DNA from: Streptomyces flavochromogenes
GTDB lineage: Bacteria > Actinomycetota > Actinomycetes > Streptomycetales > Streptomycetaceae
Length of the DNA stretch: 64,000 bases
Assembly (NCBI RefSeq): GCF_000717595.1
Contig: NZ_JNZO01000014.1
Location: 248,001-312,000 of the forward strand
Reading direction: 5' to 3'
Shown: positions 7,810 through 15,897 of the stretch, piece by piece
Layout: every line of letters begins with the position of its first letter
How positions within the stretch are numbered: position 1 is the stretch's first letter
Translations under genes and position numbers: made by a program
The notes under the pieces: generated by a model
The model's input: only the letters and a program-made list of their open reading frames with translations
What the model was told of the DNA's origin: nothing
The model's database searches: none

Positions 7810-8120
7810 GCTATTGATGAATTGGGGCCCATAGCCTGTGGCGACTCAGGCGCCTCTCGCAGGGGTCGGGCGCGTCGTCGGTGCCGTGCGGCGCGGTAGT
7901 GCTTGTTGACGATCCGCGGCAGCGGCAGGAGAGCGAGGGGATTCTCTCGGCAGCAGCGGCAGGGGGTTTCGTCGATGCAGTCAGGTTCATAGGCGATGTA
8001 GCCGCCGCCGTCGCAGTGTGGGCAGCGTGGGTTGGGCCGCTGGTGGATGGCGAGGGCGGGTCGGACGCGTCCGAGCGTATGGCGGGCTGGCCAGTAGGTG
8101 AGGGTGATGCGCGGGTTCAC
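7806..8120 (-). CDS. Small cysteine-rich (DnaJ-like zinc finger) protein
   Basis: 104 residues from a GTG at 8120, overlapping the previous gene by 4 bp (GTGA). Residues about 33-58 hold CPHCDGGGYIAYEPD and then TPCRCC, the CxxCxGxG arrangement of DnaJ-type zinc fingers. The C-terminus is basic (HYRAARHRRRARPLREA). Function is unknown; it may bind zinc and nucleic acid or protein. It is the last gene of the train before the late cluster. Confidence 0.62.
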   Translation of the reverse strand: MNPRITLTYWPARHTLGRVRPALAIHQRPNPRCPHCDGGGYIAYEPDCIDETPCRCCRENPLALLPLPRIVNKHYRAARHRRRARPLREAPESPQAMGPNSSIA

Positions 8121-8701
8121 TGCTGGTTCCTTTCTGTGATGGCTTCGCGGATGAGGTGGAGTGCGTCCGTGAGGGTGCGTTCGGGCCGGTCGTTCCACCG
8201 GTGGTAGGGCTCGTCGATCCCCCGCCCCCTGAGCACGTTCTGCATGGCCTTCCCGGCGGCGATGGCGGTGCTCTCGTCCCCGTACCCGAGGCGGTACAGC
8301 ACGGCCTGCGCGCCAAGGATGCAGCGGGCTCCTCCGCGGGATCGGAGTCCGCCGCGGTGGTGGCCGTACTGCTGCAGGACGAGGGCGGTGAGCTCGAGGT
8401 GCTGGGTGACGGTGATGGTGCGGCCGGCGCCGTGGAGGTGACGGGCGGGCGTGAGGGCGAGGGCCCAGTCGGGGATGATGCGCCACCAGCGCGCGGGGGC
8501 GGCAAGGGTGGGCGCCGTGGTCTCGACGGCGGGCGTCTGTAGGGCTTCGGCGACGAGTTCGGCGGTGGTCTTGGTGACGAGCGGGTGGGCGGTCCGCGGG
8601 GCCTGTTGGGCGAGGTAGGCCTCGATGTCGGCGATGAGCGCGGCCGCGTCGATGGCCAGCGTGTCGGGCGCGGTTGCTGCGAGGGTGGCGGTCGCGGTCA
8701 T
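8117..8701 (-). CDS. Conserved Streptomyces mobile-element protein (DUF6197-like)
   Basis: 194 residues with AAAGGA before the ATG at 8701. The C-terminal part reads ARCILGAQAVLYRLGYG and then a WNDRPERTLTDALHLI segment, a pattern I associate with DUF6197-type proteins common in Streptomyces conjugative elements and prophages. The assignment is by memory of that pattern only. Biochemical role unknown. Confidence 0.6.
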   Translation of the reverse strand: MTATATLAATAPDTLAIDAAALIADIEAYLAQQAPRTAHPLVTKTTAELVAEALQTPAVETTAPTLAAPARWWRIIPDWALALTPARHLHGAGRTITVTQHLELTALVLQQYGHHRGGLRSRGGARCILGAQAVLYRLGYGDESTAIAAGKAMQNVLRGRGIDEPYHRWNDRPERTLTDALHLIREAITERNQQ

Positions 8702-8787
8702 CTCAGGTCCTTTCTGCTGGTCGGTGTGTGGTCCGGGTCTGTTCCCGGTCCGTGGTGGCTACGGGGGTGGACAGGCAGCCGTCAGGC

Positions 8788-9186
8788 TCAGCGGCGTCCG
8801 GCGAGGGACCATTCGCGGGACATTGCGAGGGCGGCTTCTTGTGCGTGGAGGTCGGCGACGAGGGTGGCGGTGCGCTGGGCGTCCTCGGTGTAGGCGGAGT
8901 GGTTGTCGCGGGCGCCGAGGTTGGGTAGGGCGGGGCGCTGGGTGTAGATCTCGCGCTCCCTGCTGAGCAGCGACTCCAGGCTGGACTTGCCGCGGGTGAC
9001 CGGGGACTGGACGACGGGCGTCCGAGTGAACGGCATCTTCTCGGTGGTGACGATGTACTCGGAGTAGGTCTTGGACGGTCCGGAGTTGCCGACGTGCTCG
9101 TTGATGACGAAGAGGCTCATACCGGGCTTGATGTCGTTGAGGAGGGCCTTCTTGTCGCCTCGGGTGGCGCGGTAGACGGTCTTCAT
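8788..9186 (-). CDS. Hypothetical protein
   Basis: 132 residues from the ATG at 9186 with AAAGGA upstream. It starts MKTVYRATRGDKKALLNDIK and continues beta/alpha; the C-terminal third is helical (AYTEDAQRTATLVADLHAQE). No family is recognised. Clean codon bias and position within the minus-strand train support it as a real gene. Confidence 0.58.
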   Translation of the reverse strand: MKTVYRATRGDKKALLNDIKPGMSLFVINEHVGNSGPSKTYSEYIVTTEKMPFTRTPVVQSPVTRGKSSLESLLSREREIYTQRPALPNLGARDNHSAYTEDAQRTATLVADLHAQEAALAMSREWSLAGRR

Positions 9187-9212
9187 GGCGGTGGTCCTTT
9201 CGGTGGTGTGGG

Positions 9213-9458
9213 TCAGGCCTGGGTGGGGGGCTGGGTGAAGATGCCGCCGCAGCGGGCGAGGAGTTGAGTGAGGGTGATGGATCCGGGACCGGGTGCGGCG
9301 TCGGCGGGGCGGACCATGCGGCTGCCGAATGCGGGACTGGTGTCGTCGGTGACGATGAACTCGCCGCCGAGGGTGTAGAGCAGGTCGCCGGGCTGTACGT
9401 CGTGAGCGAGGTCTGCGGCGTCGGCTCGGGTGGGCTGGTAGTGGGGCTTGAGGGGCAT
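9213..9458 (-). CDS. Hypothetical protein
   Basis: 81 residues from the ATG at 9458, chosen for the AAGGAG 8 nt upstream. Begins MPLKPHYQPTRADAADLAHD, followed by a beta-rich GDLLYTLGGEFIVTDD. No family is recognised. It is the first gene after the patterned non-coding locus at 9500-9655. Confidence 0.55.
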   Translation of the reverse strand: MPLKPHYQPTRADAADLAHDVQPGDLLYTLGGEFIVTDDTSPAFGSRMVRPADAAPGPGSITLTQLLARCGGIFTQPPTQA

Positions 9459-9499
9459 GTCCGGGTCTCCTTCCAGATCGGGATCTTCTTCGCATATAG

Positions 9500-9655
9500 G
9501 GCGTGACAGGGATGGTGACAGCCCATGACAGTGCAGGTCAGAGAACTGTGGGGGGCGTTGACGGGCCAGTGACATGTCACGGGCTAGAGGTCGGTGTCAG
9601 CGGCTTGTCACGGGGTCTGTCAACGCCGTGACCTGCGGTGTCACTGGCCTGTCAG
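9500..9655. repeat. Patterned TGTCA/TGACA repeat locus after the FtsK/TraB-like gene (candidate clt/transfer or partition site)
   Basis: Non-coding. TGACA occurs at 9504, 9516 and 9526, and TGTCA at 9595, 9606, 9618, 9639 and 9650, with spacings of 10-12 or 21 bp, so most lie on one face of the helix. The two oppositely oriented arms flank a perfect 12-bp palindrome, GTGACATGTCAC (9569-9580). Longer inverted pairs include GGCCAGTGACA (9564-9574) with TGTCACTGGCC (9639-9649), GGCGTTGAC (9554) with GTCAACGCC (9619), and GCAGGTCA (9533) with TGACCTGC (9629). Streptomyces TraB translocases bind repeats (clt) close to traB; this locus begins 8 bp from the translocase stop. Confidence 0.6.
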
Positions 9656-9662
9656 GGGCGAA

Positions 9663-11699
9663 TCAGGCGTCTTCGTCCGTAAGTTGGAGCAGCGTGGCCA
9701 GCAGGTAGCCCTTGTGTCGGTCGGAGCCGTCCCGCCACTGCTTAGTCTTCATGTCGACCGCGGGGTCGATCTGTGCGGCCTGCTTGCGGAGGGCCTCTTG
9801 GAAGCGGGCCATGGCCTTCGCCTGGTCCTCGTCCTCGCGCGGCGCCCACGTCTCGGACGCGGAGGAGACGTAGTCGTAGATCTCCTCGCTGGTCATGCGC
9901 TCGGGATCGTCGTTGGCGGTGAATGCGAGCCGGGCGAGCTCGAGGACCTCGGGGAGGGCGGTACGGGGCTTGACGGTGTGGAGGTCGTCGAAGGTGACTC
10001 CGGCAGCCTTGAGGGAGTCCTCGTCGATCCAGGGGCGGCCGGCCGCAGCGCGGGCGGCAGCCCGCACCTTGGCCTCGTCGATGTCGAGAGCGATGAACTT
10101 GTGGATGAGCGGGTCGCGCTGGCCGCCGCCCATGATGTAGGCCTTGCCTGCGTCGGCGGGGTCCTCGCCCTGCGCCGGGTGGAGCTTGTCGGGCCGGTAG
10201 CCGTTGGCGCTGGCTCCGGTGCCGAAGACGAGCTGGACGTCCTGCTGGCGTGCCGGGCCCATGATCTTGAGGGCGACACTGTTTGCGATGGCTGCACCGA
10301 TGGCGTCCTTCGTGGCCTCCTGGGCGGCGAGGCCGATGTGGACACGGCCGGCGCGGCCGACCCGCAGGATTGCGATGACGAGGGCCTTGGCCTTCTGGGA
10401 CAGCTGCGGATACTCATCGGCCAGGACGAAGATCGCGGGATGCGTCTTGCTGGGGATCCAGTTCTCGCCCATGCCGAGCCGGACGGTGAGGAGTTTGCGG
10501 GCCTTGGCGACGGCCAGCACTTTCTCCAGGACGGCTTCGATGACGTGCATCTGGTCGGCGCCCACGACCCTGACTCCGACGGCTTCGGCGAGGGCTTCGA
10601 GCCCGTTGCCGCCAGCGTCGAGGTCGATGACGACGACGTCCTCGCAGGCGGTGAGGATGTCTGCGATCGAGCGCAGCGTGACCGACTTGCCGCCGCCAGA
10701 CTCGGCGATGACGACGAAGTGCAGGCCGAGGAAGGACATTTCCGTGTGCTGGCCGTCCATGCGGAGGGCCACCAGGGCTTTGTCGCGGAGCCGGAGGCTG
10801 TTGGGGGCCCGGTCGGGCAGGGCGGGCATCTTGATGAACGGGTCGCCTTCGACGAGGCGGAGGGTGGCGCGGGCTCGGCTGGTGCGCAGCGGTTGGCAGA
10901 GGAGGCCGTCGACGGGCAGGTCGAGGGGGGTCTCCAGGTCGCCGGCCTTGGCGATGAGGTCGGCGGGGGTGCCTTTCTGGAGGCGGACGTTGATCTCCCA
11001 GCCCCAGTCGTAGCGGCGGCCGGCTTCGACTTCGGCGACGGCGATGCCTTCGGAGACGAGGGCGCGGCGGACGCATTCGGCGGCTTCGGTGCGGTTGGTG
11101 GCGTCGGCGATCGGGAACGGCGCGCCTTCTTCGGCGAGGATTTCGATGCGACCGGGGTCGTCTTCGGCGGCGATGACTGCGGGCTGGCCTCGCCATGCGC
11201 CGTAGCCGATGGTGGCGATGCCGAGGAGGAGGCTGGTCCAGACGCCTCCGGTGGCGACGGCGACGCCGCCCGCGGTTCCGGTGGTGGCCATCCAGGCGCC
11301 GGTCTTGGCGCTGTAGACGAGCCGGTGGTGCTTGTAGGCCTCGCGGAGTCGCTGTACGTCGCGCTTGGCGCCCTGCTCGGCGGCGGCATCGCCTTTGGAG
11401 GTTTTGATGCCGGCGCGGGCGGTGCGGATCATCTGCGGGTAGTCGTCGCGGTAGCCGTCGAGGAAGCGGCCGGCCAGTCGCCCGTAGCCGCGGGCGGCCC
11501 AGCCGAGGTACAGCCAGTTAGTGGCGGCGTGCTTTCCGGCGCGTCGGGCGCGCTCGCCAGCGGACAGGACCCACTCGGGCCGGGTGGCGACCTCGTCGCC
11601 CTGATGCTCGACGACCGTGCCCTTGACGGCGGCGGGGGCGTTGTCCTTGACGAGGGTGAGAGTGGGCCGGGGGTCGGCCTGCTGCGGGGCGGTGGTCAT
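9663..11699 (-). CDS. FtsK/SpoIIIE/TraB-like DNA translocase
   Basis: 678 residues. A hydrophobic segment near residues 135-165 suggests membrane attachment. The motor domain has a Walker A (IAESGGGKSVTL, about residue 326) and Walker B (IFVLADEYPQL, about residue 423). The C-terminal 80 residues (EEIYDYVSSASETWAPRED and a helical tail) may be a winged-helix DNA-reading domain. In Streptomyces plasmids and integrative elements such proteins form hexameric pores that move double-stranded DNA between mycelial cells. It is encoded directly after an SpdB-like membrane protein and directly before a repeat-rich locus, as in plasmid transfer modules. Confidence 0.85.
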   Translation of the reverse strand: MTTAPQQADPRPTLTLVKDNAPAAVKGTVVEHQGDEVATRPEWVLSAGERARRAGKHAATNWLYLGWAARGYGRLAGRFLDGYRDDYPQMIRTARAGIKTSKGDAAAEQGAKRDVQRLREAYKHHRLVYSAKTGAWMATTGTAGGVAVATGGVWTSLLLGIATIGYGAWRGQPAVIAAEDDPGRIEILAEEGAPFPIADATNRTEAAECVRRALVSEGIAVAEVEAGRRYDWGWEINVRLQKGTPADLIAKAGDLETPLDLPVDGLLCQPLRTSRARATLRLVEGDPFIKMPALPDRAPNSLRLRDKALVALRMDGQHTEMSFLGLHFVVIAESGGGKSVTLRSIADILTACEDVVVIDLDAGGNGLEALAEAVGVRVVGADQMHVIEAVLEKVLAVAKARKLLTVRLGMGENWIPSKTHPAIFVLADEYPQLSQKAKALVIAILRVGRAGRVHIGLAAQEATKDAIGAAIANSVALKIMGPARQQDVQLVFGTGASANGYRPDKLHPAQGEDPADAGKAYIMGGGQRDPLIHKFIALDIDEAKVRAAARAAAGRPWIDEDSLKAAGVTFDDLHTVKPRTALPEVLELARLAFTANDDPERMTSEEIYDYVSSASETWAPREDEDQAKAMARFQEALRKQAAQIDPAVDMKTKQWRDGSDRHKGYLLATLLQLTDEDA

Positions 11700-11710
11700 G
11701 GCTGTGGACC

Positions 11711-13231
11711 TCAGCTCTGCTCGGACTGGACGGCGTCGCGGACGCGCTGGGCGTAGACCTTGGAGCGGCCGATGAGCTTGGCGACGGCGGGAGTGGAGAA
11801 CTGCGCGGGGGCTGCTGCGCGGAGCGCACGCGCGGCCTCAAGGTGCTCTGCTGCAAGGGGCTCAGTGGCATCCTTGCGAGCGGGGGCGGGATCGGCCCCC
11901 TTCCCAATCCCCCCATGGGTTGCGGAGCCCTGTACGGGGCCGCCAGACGGCTTCTTGGGGGCACCCTTTGCGGCGCTTCCGCCGCCTTCTCCGCGGCCTC
12001 CGAAGATGTCGGCGATGAGCCCCTCGACGGCGAGGTGTCCGGCGGTGTCGAGGTGCTCTGCGACGACCTGGTCGACGTACTCGCGGGCGGCCAGCTCGGT
12101 GGCGAGAGTCTCGATTGTCTGCCCCAGCGGGAGGCCCTTCACGGACTTCCACGCCGCGGCCCACAGGTCGGCCGCCTTCACGTTCGACGGCCCGTTGAGG
12201 ACGAGCAGCTGGTACCGGCTGTACACGTCCGGGTGGGCGGCTGCGCGCTGGGCTTCGTCCCAGGCCCGGTCCCGGCTGATGGTGCCGAGCGGGTGGGCGG
12301 CGAGGATCCGCTCGTACTGCTCCCATGCCGCCGGGTAGAAGGTGCGGCGCTGCTCGTCCTGAGTAGCGAGGGCGGCGTCGGCGGCAGCCTTGTCCGCAGC
12401 GGCTTTCGCTTCGTGGGCGGCTCGCCTTGCCTCTTCGGTCGCGCGTTTGTCGTCTGCCTGTCGGGTCTTCTCGGCTGCTTCGGCGTCGAGTTCGGCGCGA
12501 CGCTGGGCCAGTTCGGCTTCCGACTTCCGGGCGGCCGCCTCGGCGATCTTCCGCTCGCTGCGGGTGGCCTTCGCGCCAGCGGCTCGGGCCCCGAACTCGT
12601 GGATGACCTTCAGCGCGGGGCCGGCGATCGAAGCGAACCCGCCGACGATGCCGAACGCGGGGCCGATCTCCGCGTGGGAGAACCCGTCGTAGACGTTGAC
12701 CCCCGCGGCGAACGCGGCACACAGCCCGACGCCCGCCAGGTAGTGCCACACCATCCGCCGGCCGGAGATCGCGGCCTCCGCCTGGCGGATGAACACCCAG
12801 GCGAGCCCCTCCAGGAACAGGGGGATGGCGACCTCCCACCACCGCTCGGGAGACCAGAACGCCCTCAGCTGCAGCGGGAGGGCGACGACCAGGGCGGCGA
12901 CCACTCCGATGTTGACGGCCTTGGCGGCCCGCTTGTCCCGCTTTACGGACTCGCGCATCCGGGCGGCTTCGTCCCGGGCGGCCTTGTCCTTCTCGGCTCG
13001 GGCGGCCCGGTCGGCTTCGGCCTGGGCGGCGCTGTCGCGTTCGGCCTGCTCCGCCTCGGCGGCGGCCTGGCGGGCGATGCGGTCGGCTTCGGCCTGCGCG
13101 GCGGCGAGCTTGGGGGCGTCGAGGGCCTCGCGGCGGCGCCGGTTCGCGTCGGCGTCGGCGGCCTTGGCCGCGGCCTCGGTCCGGATCTTGTCCGCGTTCG
13201 CGGACTGCTCGGTGAACGACGTGCCGCTCAC
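11711..13231 (-). CDS. DUF2637/SpdB-like membrane protein with long coiled-coil arms
   Basis: 506 residues from GTG 13231. Residues 1-100 are an Ala/Glu/Arg-rich coiled coil. Residues about 110-200 hold four hydrophobic segments (NIGVVAALVVALPLQLRAF, then VAIPLFLEGLAWVF, and two more), the DUF2637 pattern of Streptomyces spread proteins. A second coiled coil follows (residues 220-300), then a soluble C-terminal part with an HTH-like end (STPAVAKLIGRSKVYAQRV). Spd proteins help spread conjugated DNA through the mycelium. Placement just before the translocase gene supports a transfer role. Confidence 0.75.
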   Translation of the reverse strand: MSGTSFTEQSANADKIRTEAAAKAADADANRRRREALDAPKLAAAQAEADRIARQAAAEAEQAERDSAAQAEADRAARAEKDKAARDEAARMRESVKRDKRAAKAVNIGVVAALVVALPLQLRAFWSPERWWEVAIPLFLEGLAWVFIRQAEAAISGRRMVWHYLAGVGLCAAFAAGVNVYDGFSHAEIGPAFGIVGGFASIAGPALKVIHEFGARAAGAKATRSERKIAEAAARKSEAELAQRRAELDAEAAEKTRQADDKRATEEARRAAHEAKAAADKAAADAALATQDEQRRTFYPAAWEQYERILAAHPLGTISRDRAWDEAQRAAAHPDVYSRYQLLVLNGPSNVKAADLWAAAWKSVKGLPLGQTIETLATELAAREYVDQVVAEHLDTAGHLAVEGLIADIFGGRGEGGGSAAKGAPKKPSGGPVQGSATHGGIGKGADPAPARKDATEPLAAEHLEAARALRAAAPAQFSTPAVAKLIGRSKVYAQRVRDAVQSEQS

Positions 13232-13252
13232 GGTGATCAATCCCTTCGGGGG

Positions 13253-13471
13253 TTAGGCGGAGGTGCGCTGCGGCGGGATGGTGGCGGTCTTGGGGGTGCG
13301 GGAGATGCGCTGCTCGTCGAGGAGGCCGTCTCCGGCTACCGCGACGGCGGCGAGCAGAACGAGCGCGAGGCGGACGAGGGCGGGTGCCTGGAGTCCGAAG
13401 ACCCAGGCGAGGCCGGCGAACAGGAAGAAGACGCGGGCCCGGGTGAGGCCGATCAGCCAGCCGATGCTCAC
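13253..13471 (-). CDS. Small membrane protein
   Basis: 72 residues from a GTG at 13471 that overlaps the previous gene by 4 bp (GTGA). Two hydrophobic helices (IGWLIGLTRARVFFLFAGLA and ALVRLALVLLAAVAVAG) are followed by a short polar tail. It is probably a partner of the SpdB-like protein and the translocase. No family is recognised. Confidence 0.6.
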   Translation of the reverse strand: MSIGWLIGLTRARVFFLFAGLAWVFGLQAPALVRLALVLLAAVAVAGDGLLDEQRISRTPKTATIPPQRTSA

Positions 13472-14007
13472 CGGACGACTCCGTCCAGGGCGGGCCAGAG
13501 GCGGTCGTCGCGGCCCCAGACCATGTCGATGATGTGGACCATGGCGCCGTGTTCCCGCAGCTCGCGGATGGCCTGGCGTCCGACGCCTCGCCACAGGTAG
13601 TGGACGAAGTCGCGCCGCATCCGCCAGCCACCGATCGTGGTGAACGGCTGGCCGTCGTCCTCGGTGACTGCGATCTGCCGCTTCGGCCAGCCGCGGACCA
13701 CGGTGAGCCCCTGCTCCTGGAGGGCTACGAGCTGGCCGAGGAGCGGGTTGCGGTTGTGGACGAAGCCCGTGACGTTGGCGCGCTGGCGGTAGCCGCCGTC
13801 GACCCTGGCGGGCTGGGAGTCGACGGTGACGAACCCGGCCTGGTTCAGGGCGATGAGGGTGGGGACGAGGTGGCGGGCGCCGTTCTCCTCTTCCTGGCCG
13901 AACGGGCCGTCGTAGTTCGGCCAGGACGGGATCCGGCCTTCCAGCCAGCCGGCCATGTTCTGGCCGAGGTCGGCGATGCTGCGGGCGTCACGCCAGACGG
14001 TGCCCAT
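13468..14007 (-). CDS. DUF6919-like protein
   Basis: 179 residues from ATG 14007, which overlaps the previous stop by 1 bp (TGATG). The start (MGTVWRDARSIADLGQNMAG) and the later ALNQAGFVTVDSQPA match my memory of DUF6919 proteins, which often sit in Streptomyces mobile elements. Function unknown. It is translationally coupled to both neighbours. Confidence 0.6.
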   Translation of the reverse strand: MGTVWRDARSIADLGQNMAGWLEGRIPSWPNYDGPFGQEEENGARHLVPTLIALNQAGFVTVDSQPARVDGGYRQRANVTGFVHNRNPLLGQLVALQEQGLTVVRGWPKRQIAVTEDDGQPFTTIGGWRMRRDFVHYLWRGVGRQAIRELREHGAMVHIIDMVWGRDDRLWPALDGVVR

Positions 14008-14306
14008 CAGGACCACTTCCACGTCTCGTTGGCCTGCGCGGCACGGAGGGCGGACTGGCCGATCTGCCGGGCCATGTCGGCCCACTCGGAGGGGAGGTAG
14101 CCGGAGGCAAGGAGGAGCAGGCCGCCGACTTCCTTGGCTTGCTTCGGCTTCACCTTGAACGGGTCGCCGGAGCTGGGGTGCAGGGTCTTCTGGAGGCGGC
14201 TCCAGTCCTGGCGGGTGAGGATGCCGCTGCAGCGGTGCACGAGCTCCTCGACGCCGCTGTACGAGTAGCCGTGGCGGGTGCCGCCGTGCGAGATGTACCA
14301 GCCCAT
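14007..14306 (-). CDS. Hypothetical protein
   Basis: 99 residues from ATG 14306 with AAGGAG upstream. Begins MGWYISHGGTRHGYSYSGVE, mixed alpha/beta, ending in Trp-Lys-Trp-Ser. The same opening pattern is familiar from short Streptomyces proteins of unknown function, but I cannot assign a domain. Coupled to the DUF6919-like gene. Confidence 0.58.
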   Translation of the reverse strand: MGWYISHGGTRHGYSYSGVEELVHRCSGILTRQDWSRLQKTLHPSSGDPFKVKPKQAKEVGGLLLLASGYLPSEWADMARQIGQSALRAAQANETWKWS

Positions 14307-14326
14307 GGGTGGGCTCCTTCCGGTGG

Positions 14327-14524
14327 TCAGTCCTGGTGGGTGGGGGTCGACTCGGGGTGGGGGAGCATCGCGGCAACCTGGAACGTGGCCCAGGTGATGA
14401 CGGCGCCGGCAATCAGGCCGGCCGCGGAGTCGGTGATGTCGGCGGCGTGGGCGAGGACCGGGGCCAGGCGCACGCCGATCAGCGACAGGCCAAGGGCGGT
14501 GAGGATGGGGACGGCAAGGCGCAC
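14327..14524 (-). CDS. Small membrane protein
   Basis: 65 residues from a GTG at 14524 with TAGGAG upstream. Two hydrophobic helices: residues 1-25 (RLAVPILTALGLSLIGVRL) and about 33-52 (AAGLIAGAVITWATFQVA). Part of the cluster of small membrane and unknown proteins leading into the transfer module. Confidence 0.6.
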   Translation of the reverse strand: MRLAVPILTALGLSLIGVRLAPVLAHAADITDSAAGLIAGAVITWATFQVAAMLPHPESTPTHQD

Positions 14525-14533
14525 GGCGGACTC

Positions 14534-14692
14534 CTAGCGGGGATCGGTGACGTCGCGGGCGATGAGCGCGGCCGCGTCGAAGACGGCTTCGAGCTGCTCG
14601 CGGGTCTCCGGGCTGTCGTTGGCCTGCTGCTCGGCGGAAAGGACGACGAGCCCGTGGGCGGCGGCGGCGAGGGCCTGGTCGGCGGTGACCAT
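14534..14692 (-). CDS. Hypothetical small protein
   Basis: 52 residues, ATG at 14692 overlapping the previous stop by 1 bp (TGATG), stop TAG at 14534. Sequence begins MVTADQALAAAAHGLVVLSA and is helical throughout, ending DVTDPR. Overlap and codon pattern support it as a real gene. No function recognised. Confidence 0.55.
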   Translation of the reverse strand: MVTADQALAAAAHGLVVLSAEQQANDSPETREQLEAVFDAAALIARDVTDPR

Positions 14693-14919
14693 CAGGCGGC
14701 GAGGTTGCGGAGGGCGTCGAGCTCGTCGGTGAGCCGCGGCCCGTCGGGGGTGGAGTCGTCGATCTGGGAGGCCAGGAACTCGGCGGCCAGCTGGCCGAGC
14801 AGGTTGCCCTTCTGCTGGGCGGCGAGGAAGTCGGTGACGACGCTGGCGCGGACCGAGGCCTCGATCTGGGCGAGCTGCTCGGACGGGCCGTCGGACGGGA
14901 CAAGGGCGAGCTTGGGCAT
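14692..14919 (-). CDS. Hypothetical small protein
   Basis: 75 residues, ATG 14919 with GAGGAG upstream. Acidic and helical (SEQLAQIEASVRASVVTDFL). No recognised domain. Coupled to the 52-residue gene downstream. Confidence 0.58.
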   Translation of the reverse strand: MPKLALVPSDGPSEQLAQIEASVRASVVTDFLAAQQKGNLLGQLAAEFLASQIDDSTPDGPRLTDELDALRNLAA

Positions 14920-15012
14920 GGCGAATCTCCTCGTGGCGGAGGTGCGGGATGGGGTGGGTAGCCGGGGCCGACAGCAGGGGGATGGACTGCCGGCCCCGGC
15001 AGCTAGGGGGTG

Positions 15013-15165
15013 TTAGCGCTGGGCTTCGGCGGCGAGCCGGGCCAGGCGGGCGGCCTCAGCGTCGGCGGCAGCCTGCTTCGCGGCTTCCATGCGCCGGTTC
15101 GTCTCGTCGGCGAGCGCCTGGGCGGCGAGGCCCTGCGCGGCAACCGTGGAGTCCACGGCGATCAC
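15013..15165 (-). CDS. Hypothetical small helical protein
   Basis: 50 residues from GTG 15165, overlapping the preceding gene by 4 bp (GTGA), ending in a TAA stop. Almost entirely one Ala/Glu/Arg amphipathic helix (ETNRRMEAAKQAAADAEAAR), suggesting a coiled-coil partner of another element protein. Confidence 0.5.
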   Translation of the reverse strand: MIAVDSTVAAQGLAAQALADETNRRMEAAKQAAADAEAARLARLAAEAQR

Positions 15166-15335
15166 CGGTTCTGGCGGACGTGCGTCGCGGCGGCGTGCGC
15201 GGCCTTGTCGGCGGCGGACATCTGCGGGTACTCGACCTGGAAGCCGGTGGAGCCACGCCTGATGCCGGCCGCGATCAGGCGGCGGGCGGGAACCGGAACG
15301 GTGGCGGTCTCGACCGCGGGGGCGGGGGCGGTCAC
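15162..15335 (-). CDS. Hypothetical small protein
   Basis: 57 residues from GTG 15335, overlapping the preceding gene by 4 bp (GTGA). Contains RLIAAGIRRGSTGFQVEYPQ and a helical end. No family recognised; read from the coupled overlaps at both ends. Confidence 0.52.
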   Translation of the reverse strand: MTAPAPAVETATVPVPARRLIAAGIRRGSTGFQVEYPQMSAADKAAHAAATHVRQNR

Positions 15336-15646
15336 TTCGTGCCGCCGTAGGTGCGGACGTCCAGCGACGGCGGGACCGGGCGCATCGGGGCGCCGACCAG
15401 CTTGCCGACGAGGATGCGGACGATCGTGTCCCGCTCGAAGGCGGACCGGCCCCTCGGCATGCACAGCAGCGCGGTGCCGGTTCGGGGCTTCACGACCTCG
15501 CCGAGGTACGTCTCGTCGGTGACCGACGTGTCGACGATCTGGGCATCGACCTCGGCCAGCAGCTCCGGCAGCGGGGCCGAGAGCAGGCGGTCGACGGTGA
15601 GGGGGGTGGCGGGCACACGGGTGCCGTTAAGCTGGTACACATCCAT
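15332..15646 (-). CDS. Hypothetical protein
   Basis: 104 residues, ATG 15646, with AAGGG upstream. Starts MDVYQLNGTRVPATPLTVDR; a DETYLGEVVKPRTGTALLC segment suggests a beta barrel-like fold. No family recognised. First gene of the minus-strand subtrain that leads to the transfer module; its promoter should lie in the divergent region 15647-15897. Confidence 0.58.
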   Translation of the reverse strand: MDVYQLNGTRVPATPLTVDRLLSAPLPELLAEVDAQIVDTSVTDETYLGEVVKPRTGTALLCMPRGRSAFERDTIVRILVGKLVGAPMRPVPPSLDVRTYGGTK

Positions 15647-15784
15647 GAGGGGACCCTTCAGAGAGCCTCGTGGTAGGCCCTGGCCTGGGAGTGGAGTCCC
15701 GGCGCTGGGGCCGTCTTGTTTTCCGTTGTGGTGTGCCGGTGGAGCGGCACTGTGAAGCTGCCCGGGGGTGGAGCCCCGTTCGCT

Positions 15785-15867
15785 TCAACCCCATATTGAA
15801 GCCCGGGATGACGGGCTGTCAAGCGTTTCCGTCGACTCGCCGCTACCGATCTCAACCAGGCATTGAA
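15785..15867. promoter_or_regulatory. Two identical operator-like sites in a divergent promoter region
   Basis: TCAACC-N4-ATTGAA occurs at 15785-15800 (N4 = CCAT) and 15852-15867 (N4 = AGGC), centres 67 bp apart. Each half-site is the near-inverse of the other, as expected for a dimeric repressor. The region separates the minus-strand transfer subtrain (starting 15646) from the plus-strand gene at 15898. Confidence 0.55.
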
Positions 15868-15891
15868 ACCGGACATCTGCCCCCTTAGTCT
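15863..15891 (+). promoter_or_regulatory. Promoter of the 15898 gene, probably leaderless
   Basis: TTGAAA (15863-15868), a 17-bp spacer, then TAGTCT (15886-15891). Transcription would start about 7 bp later, at the ATG itself (15898), and no ribosome site exists, so the mRNA is likely leaderless. The -35 box lies inside the second operator-like site, so binding there should block it. Confidence 0.55.
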
Positions 15892-15897
15892 GGGTCC

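Noticed and set aside
9594..11756. Long plus-strand frame (720 residues, Gly/Val/Asp-rich)
   Set aside because: It is antisense to the FtsK/TraB-like gene, has no recognisable domains, and its composition is the usual mirror of a high-GC coding strand.
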